Both the position numbers and the translations under genes were made by a program. Positions 10,355 to 21,960 of a stretch of 64,000 nucleotides of DNA are shown piece after piece. Position 1 is the stretch's first letter; the number at the start of each line of letters is the position of its first letter. Below the pieces are notes generated by a model that was not told the DNA's origin, made no database searches, and saw nothing but the letters and a program-made list of their open reading frames with translations. Origin of the DNA: Zopfochytrium polystomum (taxonomy: Eukaryota > Chytridiomycota > Chytridiomycetes > Chytridiales > Chytridiaceae); NCBI GenBank assembly GCA_025765615.1, contig JAIVFJ010000181.1, positions 1 to 64,000 of the forward strand, written 5' to 3'.

Positions 10355-10583
10355 TGTTAGTTTTGGGTCTTTTGGTGTAAGCAGTGTGCAGGAGCTTTGA
10401 CCAGTTTCTGCTCTGCAAGGATGACTTGCAGCATTTTGCAAGTGATGGTCCTTGTAACAGTTTTGTATAAAGACAAACACAAGACTGACAGAAGCCAAGA
10501 TCAACCTCCCACCACCACCACCTTCAGTAGTGTACACCACAGCAGCCCAACCCATCAATCAGCCACCATAGCAAATTCTTTCA
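10355..10583 (+). repeat. F1 3' LTR
   Basis: It is identical to 4355-4583 and preceded by the polypurine tract AGGGGGGAG. It is followed by AGTCA, the target duplication. Confidence 0.92.
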
Positions 10584-10588
10584 AGTCA

Positions 10589-10699
10589 TACCTGTTTATT
10601 GCTTTTCCTTAACCAGTGTACAGTTTCCTTACGTTGCCTATGGCGTAAGGTTTTCCTCCGTGCTGGCCCTTTTGCTCCTGCTCACAGCTTAGGGGGGAG
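10589..10699 (+). mobile_element. 3' tail of the F2 host element, right half
   Basis: This continues the sequence interrupted at 4354. It aligns to the F1 tail at 10240-10354 (TTTCCTTA-CGTTG...TAAGGTTTTCCTCCGTGC) and ends in the polypurine tract TTAGGGGGGAG directly before the F2 LTR. Confidence 0.8.
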
Positions 10700-10945
10700 T
10701 GTTAGATTTTGGGTTTTTGCAGTAAGCAGTGTGCAGGAGCAACACCTCACACTGTGGTGCATGGGAGCACCAACTGTGATGAGGATTTGGTGCATTTTTC
10801 GTCACCTGGTCTTTGTCACAATTTTGTATAAAGCCAAACAGCATACATTGTACAACAGTTTCTCATCTCAGCTTCACCATCACAAGAGAGTGGTCCACCA
10901 GAGTAGTTCACCACCATCCACAAACAGCAGCAGTCATTTCTTTCA
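10700..10945 (+). repeat. F2 3' LTR of the host element
   Basis: It runs TGTTAGATTTTGGG...CATTTCTTTCA and matches 15103-15342 and the minus-strand 2717-2962. It contains GTCACAATTTTGTAT, the primer-complementary segment. It is followed directly by GGTAC of a long-LTR copy; the 5' partner LTR is not identifiable, so the duplication cannot be confirmed. Confidence 0.85.
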
Positions 10946-11366
10946 GGTACTCAGCCCTGAGTGATGCCCAGCCCTGGGTGGTGCTCATCCCTGAATGGGT
11001 ACTTAGCCCAGGCTGGGGATTGGTGCTTAGCCTGCTTTATCTCATTTCTGTGGCCTGCTCTGTGCAGCCCACTGCTCCCTCTGTTTTCTGATGGCTCCAA
11101 CCTGCAGGAGTATAAAAGCAGCAACCTCTCACAGAGATCAAACAAGGAATCCAACCCCCTCCTTGCTGCTTTGACAGAATCCAGTGCAAAACAAGCCAAT
11201 CTCTCTTCCTCCATTTGCTCTCTCTTCCAGCTCTGCCCACTTCACTCCTCTCTCCTCTTTCCATCCTCTCACTCCTTTCCCTTTTCCATCATCACTGCTC
11301 TCTCTCTCTCTCTCTCTTCATCCCCACACACACCAAGTCCCTCCAGTCCTGGGTGGGATTTCATCA
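10946..11366 (+). repeat. Long-LTR fragment (promoter and 3' end)
   Basis: It is the reverse complement of about 17786-18200. It carries GAGTATAAAAGCAGC, a good TATA box, about 260 bp before the end GGTGGGATTTCATCA. This gives the LTR polarity: U3 with the tandem arrays first, then TATA, then R/U5. It is truncated by the F2 insertion on its left. A CT/TC-rich stretch (11205-11330) yields spurious open frames. Confidence 0.75.
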
Positions 11367-14300
11367 GATAGTGTTTGCATGGCACTGAATTAACTCCTTG
11401 CTGTAGACTTTCTTGTGTAAGAAGATTCTGTCATGTTGATGTTCCAGCTGCATATTGAGGATGGTTTTCATTGCTCCCATTTCGCAGAGTATGTAAAAAG
11501 ATTAGGCAAGGCAATGGCAGAAGAAGTTTTTTGCCAGAATCACCAAAAACAAATATTTTTAACTTAGCTTGCGTTGTGGATGATGAGTTAATCTGACAAA
11601 GGAGGATGCAGAAATCCCAGAAGTTTGCACTTTCCCGTCAACTGTTTGATTTTGGTGGCTGTTCAACTCCAGCAGTCAGTGCTGTCAGGAACAGGGCAGG
11701 ACAGGACAAGGCAGAGAAGGAACTTTTGAGAGTCTTCCTTGTCAATGCTCAAAGGAAGTTCCAGAAAGAGCAATTAGTAATACAATGATACCAATGATAA
11801 CACGACAAGTCAGGAAAGCAAAGAAGGTTCCAGAAGGTTCCACAAGGTTCCATGAAGGAATGTTCTAGAAGGTTCCAGAGGTTTCCAGGGGGTGATTCAT
11901 AACAAATGCGGCGGTAATGAACTGCTCGATGCAGATTTGGCATATAAAATATGCTGTTGAGGTATGTGTTGCTGAAATCCACTGTGCCAGTGTCCCAGTT
12001 GATTCAGGCAGCCATTTCAGTGAGTTAACAAAGACTATTGATTAGGACAAGAGGTGGGTGAGTATTCTGAATATAAATGCAATGACAATAAGTGGGGCCC
12101 TTAGCCATGAGCTGTGCATAGAAGCACTCAATGCTGCTGTCTTCACAAAGTTTGACCTTGTAGGCCCATTTGTTCCAGGTTTTGTTGACATTCGTGGGTT
12201 GTTCAATAACTTCAAAAGCTGTCTGCACATATACATGGGTCTAGGCAAGGTGTGCTTGTCAAACACAGTTGACCTGAATGTGTACACTGAAGGTAAGAAG
12301 TTTGTGGTGGATTCCAAACTTTAAAGTGCTATGTTTGTTTTTGTGGTTGTAGAGAAATAGAATCTACTTGTGATGGTTTTAACTTTAAGAAACTTTAGGG
12401 AAAATTAGTTCAGATTTTCTAAGATACCCTGCACACAAAAGAAAGCACGAGAGAAAACTCTGCACAGGTGAGCCTTCCGCACGATGCTGGTCTGGGTTCC
12501 CCCCAGTACCCTATGAGGCGAGGCGACCACTCCCCCATACACAGCTTGCCCTCAACGCTTTCCCCTGCGTCTCGCCTGGGCACATCAGGAGAATAACTGC
12601 TCAGGACTCCACCTCCTCTGACACAGGTCCAGGCCACACTAGCCTACAAGCTGGGACTTCGGTGTTTGTGGGCCTTCGGTTGATTTCACATTGCCGGTCT
12701 GCCACATCGGTCCGGCCTTCCACAGTCATGTCTATAGTGCTCCCAGCAAGGCCCACTGGAGGTGACGTTAATTGCAGTAGCACGGAATCCAACCCTTCGT
12801 GCCGTCACCTCCAACACCAGAGCTGTGCACCGTTATCCGATTCACTTTCGCTGTGGATTACCATGTGGTTGATACTTTTTACCAATTCCAGTTTAACTTC
12901 TTCCAATTCTGATTGCTGAAGCTGAATGCTGACCGAATGGAGGAAGTTGTTGTTTTCTGGAGTGACTCTGCTGTGGGGAATGGTTGATGCTTTGTCTCAC
13001 TTTGTTGAGACTGCAGAAAACTGAAAGCAATTCCAATTCAAATTGTTCAACTGGCAAAATTCAGGTTCAAAGATGGTTCAAGGTGACTGGTGACTGAATG
13101 GAGCAAAGTGGTGATGTTGGTGTTGTTTCTGCAGCTGATCTGCAGCAATGAATGGTTGAAGATTTTCCTGAATTTTACTGAGACTGCTGCATATTGAATA
13201 GTTTGATGATGTGGTAATTGTTACTGTTTGACTATGAGGTGGTTGATTATTGTTTTTGTTGGTCTAGAGTGGAGAATAAAGATAGAGACAAAGTTAGTGG
13301 TAGAAAGCATTTGTGAGAGTTAGTATATCCAGATGTTTCCACAGAGTTTGATTGCTTGATGATGATTTGCCTTTAGTCTCCATATGATGTTGTGGAATTT
13401 ATGCCAGTGGAAGAGTGTTAGTGCAAGCAAAGGGAACAAAGACTTAGCCTGATGTCTTCTACTCTGCCTTGTAAAAGAATCAGCAGAATGTTTTTGTCAA
13501 GTCTAACATCCAAGCCAAAACCACAAAGTTTCTGGTCAGATTACAAAAGTTGAGGGCAATCTCTGAAGCTTCCAGATCGTGGTTATGCTGCATGAATGCA
13601 TGAGGCATTCAAAGAACATAGCTGTTCTGGAGTGACTCTATTAAGAGCAGTTTGAAATCTAGAGTCAGTTAGATTTTGTTCGGCAAAGGAAGAAACTTAG
13701 ATGAGAATGGAACTTCAGTAATCTTGCAAGGTTGAGCTTGTTTATAGTTTGCTCTGAAAAAGTGTTAGTGTTGAGTGTCCAATAAAGATAAACGTTGATA
13801 CTCCTTGGAATGAGCCAAAAGTTATTTTCAAGGAACATTGTGTTTTGTCAGAGAAGTTGGTTAGGATAATTCATGAGAGTGATGCAATTGAGGTGAGGAC
13901 TCAGGTATGGCTGTCGAATTTCCTGTGATGTGGGACCTGGAGTAGTATGTTAGTATGTGTATAAAAGCTGAAGCAGTCAATATGTGTGAGTTGAGGTCCC
14001 TAGCCAGGATCAAGTAAGCCCAGCAATAAAATGGTATTCATAGTTTGAATCCTGAGTCCAGATTCATTTGGCTAAAATAGATAGAGTGTTTTCCAATCCA
14101 GCAGCCTGGCACCAAGAAGACCATGCCAAGTTGGTTCCAATCCATGCTGAGACCACTTTGCAACTCTGTGCTGATGATCATCCTTCACTTATTCCAAGCA
14201 TCCTCCATCTAATTGGCAAAACAGTGCTGATGATCATCTTTCACTTTTCCCTAGAATCCTCCCCCCTAAGTGGAAGATGATGTTTGATATTGCACTGGCA

Positions 14301-15102
14301 AAGCGGTTAGAGGATTGTTAGACTACTCAACCAGTTCCTGGTTCTATCAGTGAATGGACAGCAAATTGTCTTTGGCTGAAGTTATGTGAGCAAAGATAAT
14401 GAGAGGATTAGCCTGATGTAACAGAGTCCAAAGTTATGAGGAAAGTGCACAAGGTTGCCATGGTCGTGAGAGTTGGCACTTGCACAACTATTGGTCATCC
14501 CAATCGCTAATATGTTTGATGGTGAGAGTTTCAGTGTGGTTGAAAACACTCTGATCTCAAAAGGTGGCCATGTCAATGATAATTGTATCAGGGAATCCAG
14601 AAATTGAACTGCTGACTCCATGGGTCGATAGTTGAGCAAAACACCATATCATCAAATCTGAATTTGTTATGCCCTGTTGAAAATGAGTAAGTATCATTAA
14701 AAGGGCGCAGAGGCAGTCGTTGGAGGTGCAGGTCTCCAAAAACTAAAATGCCTGTGTGATGTTCATGGAATGATGAATCATTACTGACAGGAGACTGCAT
14801 GGCTGAATGTTGAGAGGATAAAGGCAGTTGCTTTGATGCATATCAAAAGAGAAGAGCAAAACACTTAGCAGATTGATTATTAGTTGATGGAGCAAGTTGG
14901 TTTTTGAGGACCTCTGCTGTTTGTTCTTCAATTGATATGAAGCAGATAACCAGGATAATAACAGTTGTTGTGGTGATTTCTGGTGCAGTAGTAGTTGAGC
15001 CTTTGTCACTTTGATTGGCCAGCTTGATGTGTTGCTTATCATAGTTGTTTTATCAATTGGGGGTGGGTGTAGTGAACTTGGGCAACATTTGCAGTTGGTG
15101 CG
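11367..15102 (-). pseudogene. Degenerate pol region, inverted copy
   Basis: Read on the minus strand, it repeats 5790-9400 in order: the dead protease/integrase stretch (15000-12900), the GC-rich segment (12915-12420), the reverse-transcriptase relic WNKWAYKVKLCEDSSIECFY (12230-12040) and DFSNTYLNSIFYMP (about 11980). It is interrupted by a Z solo LTR at 11683-11904. Together with 5790-9400 it forms a large inverted repeat of about 3 kb per arm. Confidence 0.75.
11683..11904 (+). repeat. Z solo LTR, internally deleted copy
   Basis: It begins TGTCAGGAAC and ends GATTCATAACA like the complete copy at 22302-22654 but lacks about 130 bp, including the ATTATACC-like promoter part. Flanks are AGTGC and AATGC, a target duplication with one mismatch. 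It contains short GGTTCCAGAAGGTTCCA tandem repeats. Confidence 0.75.
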
Positions 15103-15342
15103 TGTTAGATTTTGGGTTTTTGCAGTAAGCAGTGTGCAGGAGGAACACCTCACACTGTGGTGCATGGGAGCACCAACTGTGATGAGGATTTGGTACATTT
15201 TTTGTCACCTGGTCTTTGTCACAATTTTGTATAAAGCCAAACAGCATACATTGTGCAACACATCTCAACTTCACCATCACAAGAGAGTAGTCCACCAGAG
15301 TAGTTCACCACCATCCACAAACAGCAGCAGTCATTTCTTTCA
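15103..15342 (+). repeat. F2 5' LTR
   Basis: It runs TGTTAGATTTTGGG...CATTTCTTTCA. GTCACAATTTTGTAT at 15218-15232 is the exact reverse complement of ATACAAAATTGTGAC at 15342-15356, just past the LTR end. The leader follows to 16232. Confidence 0.88.
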
Positions 15343-15356
15343 TACAAAATTGTGAC
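15342..15356 (+). promoter_or_regulatory. Putative self-priming site of F2
   Basis: ATACAAAATTGTGAC pairs perfectly with 15218-15232. Compared with the F1 site it differs at two positions, and both differences are compensated in the LTR partner. Function is inferred from this covariation. Confidence 0.6.
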
Positions 15357-16232
15357 CCATCCCAATCATCTGGAGTAGAGATCAGTGGAGAATAAGGAGA
15401 ACGAGCAGAACGCATAGCACCAACAAGGGGGGCGTGCAGAGCGAGTAAACAAACAGTGCCACTCACCACCACACATCACCAGCATCACTACCTGCAGAAC
15501 CAACACCTTCAATTTTCGTCCCTCATGCCTCCACCGCCGCCCACACCACTTTTAGCAGTGGAGAAGACGTTTTGACGGTCGTTTATCGGAGCAGAAGCGT
15601 CGTTTGACAAGTAGAATCAATCATTCACAGCATCAGGCACATTGGAAAGTGCAAAAATCGACTGAAACTCGGCTTCCAAGTCTGCCAACTTCCTTCAATT
15701 GCGTTGGGAATCGCTTACCACCACAGGAAAGAGCTACTTTCACTCTATCTCTCCACCAAATGTCGTGATCCTCGACTGGTTCCTTGCAGAATAACAGCTG
15801 TCCGCGTTTTTACTGTCCCATTAGCGCAAAATTCGTCAAAAATTCGTTACTTGGAGCTTCCCACCAACACAACTCAGCCAAAACTCCACCAATTCACTTC
15901 AAACCAAATTTTCCTGCATTCTACAGCTTCAGATCTACTTGAGGCAACTCAGTGATCCTCCAAATTGATTCTCTACGTCGTAGGATATTCAATTTTGCTG
16001 TGTAGCCACATTTCGCGCTATTTAGCAGTGCCACCACTCATTTCTCATTCGCAACTCATTTCTTATCGTGACAAGTCTGTTTTTCTCAACACCAACTTGT
16101 TACACACACCTGCTACACCTATTCACACCAATATCTCGACCTCGAAGCATCATACTGAATTTGTTTAGGGCTTATTGAAGAGTTCCACACTCATATTTTC
16201 TGCTCCAGAGGTCTCAGAATCTGCCACCAAAT
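15343..16232 (+). mobile_element. F2 leader, truncated by an F1 element
   Basis: It matches the reverse complement of 1891-2716 with many differences. It ends abruptly at the F1 LTR starting at 16233, so the rest of this F2 copy is missing or displaced. Confidence 0.6.
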
Positions 16233-16469
16233 TGTTAGTTTTGGGTCTTTTGGTGTAAGCAGTGTGCAGGAGCTTTGACCTGATACTGCTCTGCAAGGAT
16301 AACTTGCAGCATTTTGCAAGTGATGGTCCTTGTAACAGTTTTTTATAAAGACAAACACAAGACTGACAGAAGCCAAGATCAACCTCCCACCACCACCACC
16401 TTCAGTAGTGTACTCCACCCATCACCACAGCAGCCCAATCCATCAATCAGCCAACAGTGAATTCTTTCA
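16233..16469 (+). repeat. F1 5' LTR, older copy
   Basis: It runs TGTTAGTTTTGGG...GAATTCTTTCA with several differences from 4355-4583, including a short duplication near 16424. The internal pairing segment reads GTAACAGTTTTTTAT, one mismatch to the site at 16469-16483. This element's 3' LTR is not found in place. Confidence 0.85.
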
Positions 16470-17785
16470 TACAAAACTGTTACCCATCCCAATCACATTC
16501 CCCTTGGTTCCAGCCAGATCCAATCAGTAGAAGGGGTTGCACGCTTTTCAGATCTGCCAACTTTGCGGACCAATCACAGGCGCTACAGACATCAGACAGC
16601 AATTCCGTTACTACCATTCGAAAGCTCTTGATCTCCTCTTTTCAACGAACCCTCTTTTCAACGAACCCTCCTGATCTTGGATCAAACGTTCCTACGTCGT
16701 ATCCACCACCTCCAAAGTTGTCGCCCACTTTTCCAACTTCAACCTCAATTTGCTCGCCTTCCAGACCTCCCCCAGCCGATCCCAAGCTATCATTGGAAAG
16801 GCCTGCTTCGGGACTACACGATTGTCACCAACGGCACCCCAAAATCACTCTCCTTCGTGATAAGCGACGCCTTTTTCCATTCAGGGTCACCAGATTACCT
16901 CCAACCCTCACCATTAATTTTTGATTTTTTGTCCCCAATTGGAGACAACGACCCCCCCCTACCTGACACACACCAAGCTAACAAACCAACATTTCATCTG
17001 CTGCAACACCACCTTCACAACACACCCAAAATCCAACGAAATCCTTTCAAACTTGGCACACATAATTGTCCTGAGAAAACAACACGACTACTGACTCAAC
17101 CAACAGAACTCTCCAACAAAAATATCGACTTACGCCACTGCATTGGCACAAGTCACATCAACGCAGAGCAGAATGATACAGTTGATCCACTAGACCTCCG
17201 CAACACTGGAACCTGTCTCATCAGAGATGGACCATTCCAAGGACAGAGATTCCAATTGGTGCCTCTGCCTCATGGACCAGAGAAACCCTTCTCACCCAAA
17301 TCACACCTGGTCGAAACCTTGCTTACGAATTGGTTGGCGAATTAGAAATAATTTGCCGCACAGCAGACCAGGGACTTGCAAAGGAGATCATTGACGACTT
17401 TGAATGCATCAAAATGGAACTAACTGAAGCCTCAGATGCCTTCATTACCTGATTCACCGAATCGTGAAATCGAGTCAACAGCTTTGCAAAATCAGCAGAT
17501 GGAGAACTTCTCCATCATATTCGCCCTTTCCAATAAGTTGTTTGAATCTTTGTTGGCTCACAGGGCCAAAGCCTGTTGGATATGGGAAAAGGAAAAGTTT
17601 TTCTTGTTGTCAGCAACCCAGCTCCTCAGATAACAAGTTTAGCGAAACTAATCTCACTCTTCAAAAACCTGTTTGACAAAACAACTATGATAAGCAACAC
17701 ATCGAGCTGGCTGATCAAGCAACAATCACTCAGCTACTACTGCACCAGAAATCACCACACCAACTATTACTATCCTGGTTATCTG
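16470..17785 (+). pseudogene. F1 leader and broken Gag, copy 2
   Basis: It corresponds to 4584-5850. The Gag block holds NKNIDLRHCIGTSHINAEQ and TGTCLIRDGPFQGQRF, then frame changes and stops around 17345-17460. The sequence ends in GGTTATCTG, where the long solo LTR is inserted; pol continues at 19015. Confidence 0.8.
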
Positions 17786-19009
17786 TGATGAAATCCCACC
17801 CAGGACTGGAGGGACTTGGTGTGTGTGGGGATGAAGAGAGAGAGAGAGAGAGAGAGCAGTGATGATGGAAAAGGGAGAGGAGAGAGAGGATGGAGAGAGG
17901 GGAGAGGAGTGAGTGGGCAGAGAGGGAAGAGAGAGCAAATGGAGGAAGAGAGATTGGCTTGTTTTGCACTGGATTCTGTCAAAGCAGCAAGGAGGGGGTT
18001 GGATTCCTTGTTTGATCTCTGTGAGAGGTTGCTGCTTTTATACTCCTGCAGGTTGGAGCCATCAGAAAACAGAGGGAGCAGTGGGCTGCACAGGCCAGGA
18101 CACAGAAATGAGATAAAACAGGCTGAGCACAAACCCCCATCCTGGGCTAACTACCCATTCAGGGCTGAGTACCACCCAGGCTGGGCATCACTCAGGGCTG
18201 AGTACCAGCCAGGGCTAAGTACCAGCCTGGGCTGAGCACCACCCAGGGCTGAGTACCAGCCTGGGCTGTGCACCACCCAGGGCTAAGTACCAGCCAGGGC
18301 TGAGTACCACCTTGGGCTGAGCACTTTGTCTGGGCTGAGTACCACCAGGAACCAATTTACAGCTTGTTTGAGAAACAGTTGCTTGTAAATTGGTTTGGTT
18401 GTTTCCAAATCAGGAAGCTTGTTTGGGAAACAAGCCGCTTTTTTCCTTGTTTTTAGAAATCCAATGATTGGTGCAATCTCTGGTGAGCTCAGTTTTTATC
18501 TCACTTTTAGAAATGAAGTGATTGGTGCAATCCCTGATTCCTAAATGCCTGTTGCATTGCTCAGATTGCACAGCACAGCAGGGAAGCTGGAATTCCAGAT
18601 CAGGAAGCGGAATTCCGATGCAGAGAGAGGAATTCCAGATCAGGGAGCGGAATTCCGATGCAGAGTGTGGAATTCCGGTGCAGAGAGCGGAATTCCGGAG
18701 CATTGGGCAGTGGTACACTGCTTCTGCATGCTTGCTGTGCTGTGTTACATGTGCAGAGTGCGTAGTTTGCGCGTTTTTGTGCATGTTCTAATTGCATTGT
18801 TCCTACCGGTAGGATGAACAAAGCTAGAACAACAGCCGCCTTTGCCTATCTCTTTTTATTGAGAACAGATTAGCCCTTCCGAGCGCCCCATTCAAGTATT
18901 GAATCTACTGAGCCCTTCAAACACCCCATCCAATGTGATTTTTTGGATGGAGTTCTCAAAGGGATCATCAGTGACGGGCGTAGTGTACCCTGTGGGTCGA
19001 ATCTCAACA
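17786..19009 (-). repeat. Complete long solo LTR (1224 bp) with target duplication
   Basis: It is bounded by TG (TGATGAAATCC) and CA (GAATCTCAACA) and flanked by a perfect 5-bp duplication, ATCTG (17781-17785 and 19010-19014). The empty site is visible at about 5835-5850, where GGTTATCTG runs straight into CCTTCATATTG. Polarity is minus: the TATA box (TATAAAAGCAGC) lies near 18030-18040 reading leftwards. It contains GA-repeats, the GGGCTGAGTACC array and the GGAATTCC array. No coding capacity is seen; short frames such as PDQEAEFRCRV merely read the tandem repeats. The family's internal region is not in this window. Confidence 0.85.
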
Positions 19010-19014
19010 ATCTG

Positions 19015-20790
19015 CCTCTTCATATTGATTGAACAACAAACAGCAGAGGTCCTCAAAAACCAACCAGCTCCATCAACTAATAATCAATCTGCTAAGTGTT
19101 TTGCTCTTCGCTTTTGATATGCATCAAAGCAACTGCCTTTATCCTCTCAACATTCAGCCATGCAGTCTCCTGTCAGTAATGATTCATCATTCCATGAACA
19201 TCAACACAGGCATTTTAGTTTTTGGAGACGTGCACCTCTAACAACTGTCCCTGTGCCCTTTTAATAATACTTACTCATTTTCAACAGGGCATAACAAATT
19301 AGGAATTAATGATACAGTGTTTTCCTCGTCTATCAACCCATGGAGTCAGCAGTTCAATTTCTGGATTCCCTGATACAATTATCATTGACATGGCCACCTT
19401 TTGAGATCAGAGTGTTTTCAACCACACTGAAACTCTCACCATCAAACATATTAGCGATTGGGATGACCAATAGTTGTGCAAGTGCCAACTCTCACGACCA
19501 TGGCAACCTTGTGCACTTTCCTCATAACTTTGGACTCTGTTACATCAGGCTAATCCTCTCATTATCTTTGCTCACATAACTTCAGCCAAAGACAATTTGC
19601 TGTCCATTCACTGATAGAACCAGGAACTGGTTGAGTAGTCTAACAATCCTCTAACCGCTTTGCCAGTGCAATATCAAACATCATCTTCCACTTAGGGGGG
19701 AGGATTCTAGGGAAAAGTGAAAGATGATCATCAGCACTGTTTTGCCAATTAGATGGAGGATGCTTGGAATAAGTGAAGGATGATCATCAGCACAGAGTTG
19801 CAAAGTGGTCTCAGCATGGATTGGAACCAACTTGGCATGGTCTTCTTGGTGCCAGGCTGCTGGATTGGAAAACACTCTATCTATTTTAGCCAAATGAATC
19901 TGGACTCAGGATTCAAACTATGAATACCATTTTATTGCTGGGCTTACTTGATCCTGGCTAGGGACCTCAACTCACACATATTGACTGCTTCAGCTTTTAT
20001 ACACATACTAACATACTACTCCAGGTCCCACATCACAGGAAATTCGACAGCCATACCTGAGTCCTCACCTCAATTGCATCACTCTCATGAATTATCCTAA
20101 CCAACTTCTCTGACAAAACACAATGTTCCTTGAAAATAACTTTTGGCTCATTCCAAGGAGTATCAACGTTTATCTTTATTGGACACTCAACACTAACACT
20201 TTTTCAGAGCAAACTATAAACAAGCTCAACCTTGCAAGATTACTGAAGTTCCATTCTCATCTAAGTTTCTTCCTTTGCCGAACAAAATCTAACTGACTCT
20301 AGATTTCAAACTGCTCTTAATAGAGTCACTCCAGAACAGCTATGTTCTTTGAATGCCTCATGCATTCATGCAGCATAACCACGATCTGGAAGCTTCAGAG
20401 ATTGCCCTCAACTTTTGTAATCTGACCAGAAACTTTGTGGTTTTGGCTTGGATGTTAGACTTGACAAAAACATTCTGCTGATTCTTTTACAAGGCAGAGT
20501 AGAAGACATCAGGCTAAGTCTTTGTTCCCTTTGCTTGCACTAACACTCTTCCACTGGCATAAATTCCACAACATCATATGGAGACTAAAGGCAAATCATC
20601 ATCAAGCAATCAAACTCTGTGGAAACATCTGGATATACTAACTCTCACAAATGCTTTCTACCACTAACTTTGTCTCTATCTTTATTCTCCACTCTAGACC
20701 AACAGAAACAAAAATCAACTACCTCATAGTCAAACAGTCGCAATTAACTCATCATCAAACTATTCAAACTGCAGCAGTCTCAGCAAAGCA
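19015..20790 (+). pseudogene. Degenerate pol region of F1, copy 3
   Basis: It repeats 5860-7790 closely and shares its stops. It ends inside ...CAGCAGTCTCAGCAAA, where a Tc1-type fragment is joined, so the 3' half of the element has been lost. Confidence 0.75.
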
Positions 20791-20794
20791 AGAC

Positions 20795-21084
20795 AATGCA
20801 CCAGCCCACAAAGCAGTGAAAGTGGGGCAATGGTTTCAGAAACGTGGATTGAAAGTTCTGGACTGGCCTGCACAAACCCCAGGTCTAAACCCAATCAAGC
20901 ATCTCTGGAAACACCTGAAACTAACAGTGCAAAAGGGTCACCCCTCAGGAATTCCAGTGTTGAAAAAATCAGTTGCAAGCCTGGGAGCAAAATTTCCCCT
21001 TTGTTCCTTCAACGTTTAGTTGAAAGTATGCCAAGGAGAATCAAGGCTGTTATCAAAAACAAAGGTGGTTCTACCAAATATTGA
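20795..21084 (+). pseudogene. Tc1/mariner transposase, C-terminal fragment
   Basis: QDNAPAHKAVKVGQWF and DWPAQTPGLNPIKHLWKHL match the second and third catalytic blocks of Tc1-type DDE transposases, with the second Asp intact (QDNAP). The third acidic residue of the family (normally NPIENLW) is Lys here (NPIKHLW). A frameshift near 20960 moves the reading to SMPRRIKAVIKNKGGSTKY, the usual Tc1 C terminus, ending at a TGA. The N-terminal DNA-binding half is absent. It is dead on three counts. Confidence 0.88.
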
Positions 21085-21960
21085 GGGAGCTGCCCCTTAC
21101 ACATTTTTCTGTTCCACCTTTTTTTTTGGAAAGTGTGAATAATAGGGTTTGAACTGGTACCTTTTTTTTAATTTTGTCCAAGTGTCTGAAGACTTTCTTC
21201 CACCGACTGTACAATCCTCTTCTACAGCAGGGGAATTTGCTCAGCGATACCACTGTTCTGAATCGCACCTGTTTGTGCTTTGTATTTGTTTGAAAAGTTG
21301 GAATAGTGCCTGCATAACTTAATCTCCCTCTTTACAATACTGGCAGTGGCAAGTCCAACATATCCGTTGGAGGTTTGGAGCAGGTCCGGTGGAGATCCAG
21401 TCTCCGCTTTCTCAGATGCCAGCCTTAAAGGAAGCTGTTCTCCAGTACTGCCCATTGATTGTGTGCATACTCCAGAACTGTGTTCAAGTCATACCACTTG
21501 CACTTAATCAGGAAAGCAGTTTTGGTTTTTCTTTTTACCCCCTTTCATTTGCAGTGAGGCACAGATCTGCACCCTGACTCTTTAATTGTATGATGTTCCA
21601 AAGTGAGACACATTTGCCACAAGGCAAAGTCTCAGCACTGCAGAAGAGTCAGGCATGCTAGCCCATTTGTTTACTTGGCTCAACCGGTGTTGTCATTCTT
21701 CCAACAAGATCTCACAAACCCCATGAAAATCAACATAGAAAATTCAATCCCCAACCTTCTGCTTAGCTAGTGCTACAAACAACGTTGTTTCCCTGCCAGG
21801 CTCAACAAGGCATTTTCTTTGTTTGTTGCTCCAGCCTTGAATGAGCCAAACTCTATTCTATTGTTTGGGGTTTGGGAGCTTTCAGAGAAGGGTTTGTCAG
21901 TTGGTAGTATCAATTAGAAACCGACAGAACCTCAATACCATTATGTTGAATGTTTGCATT

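Larger units (their letters stand above)
4355..10583 (+). mobile_element. Complete but non-coding F1 LTR retrotransposon
   Basis: It is bounded by identical 229-bp LTRs (4355-4583 and 10355-10583, starting TG and ending CA) and by a perfect 5-bp target duplication, AGTCA (4350-4354 and 10584-10588). A polypurine tract AGGGGGGAG (10346-10354) abuts the 3' LTR. Internally there are a leader, a broken gag (5183-5750), a long stretch of degenerate pol, a reverse-transcriptase relic (about 8790-9200) and an RNase H relic (about 9640-9960), all with multiple stops and frame shifts. LTR identity argues for recent insertion, so the machinery was probably supplied by another copy. It sits inside an F2 element. 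Confidence 0.9.
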
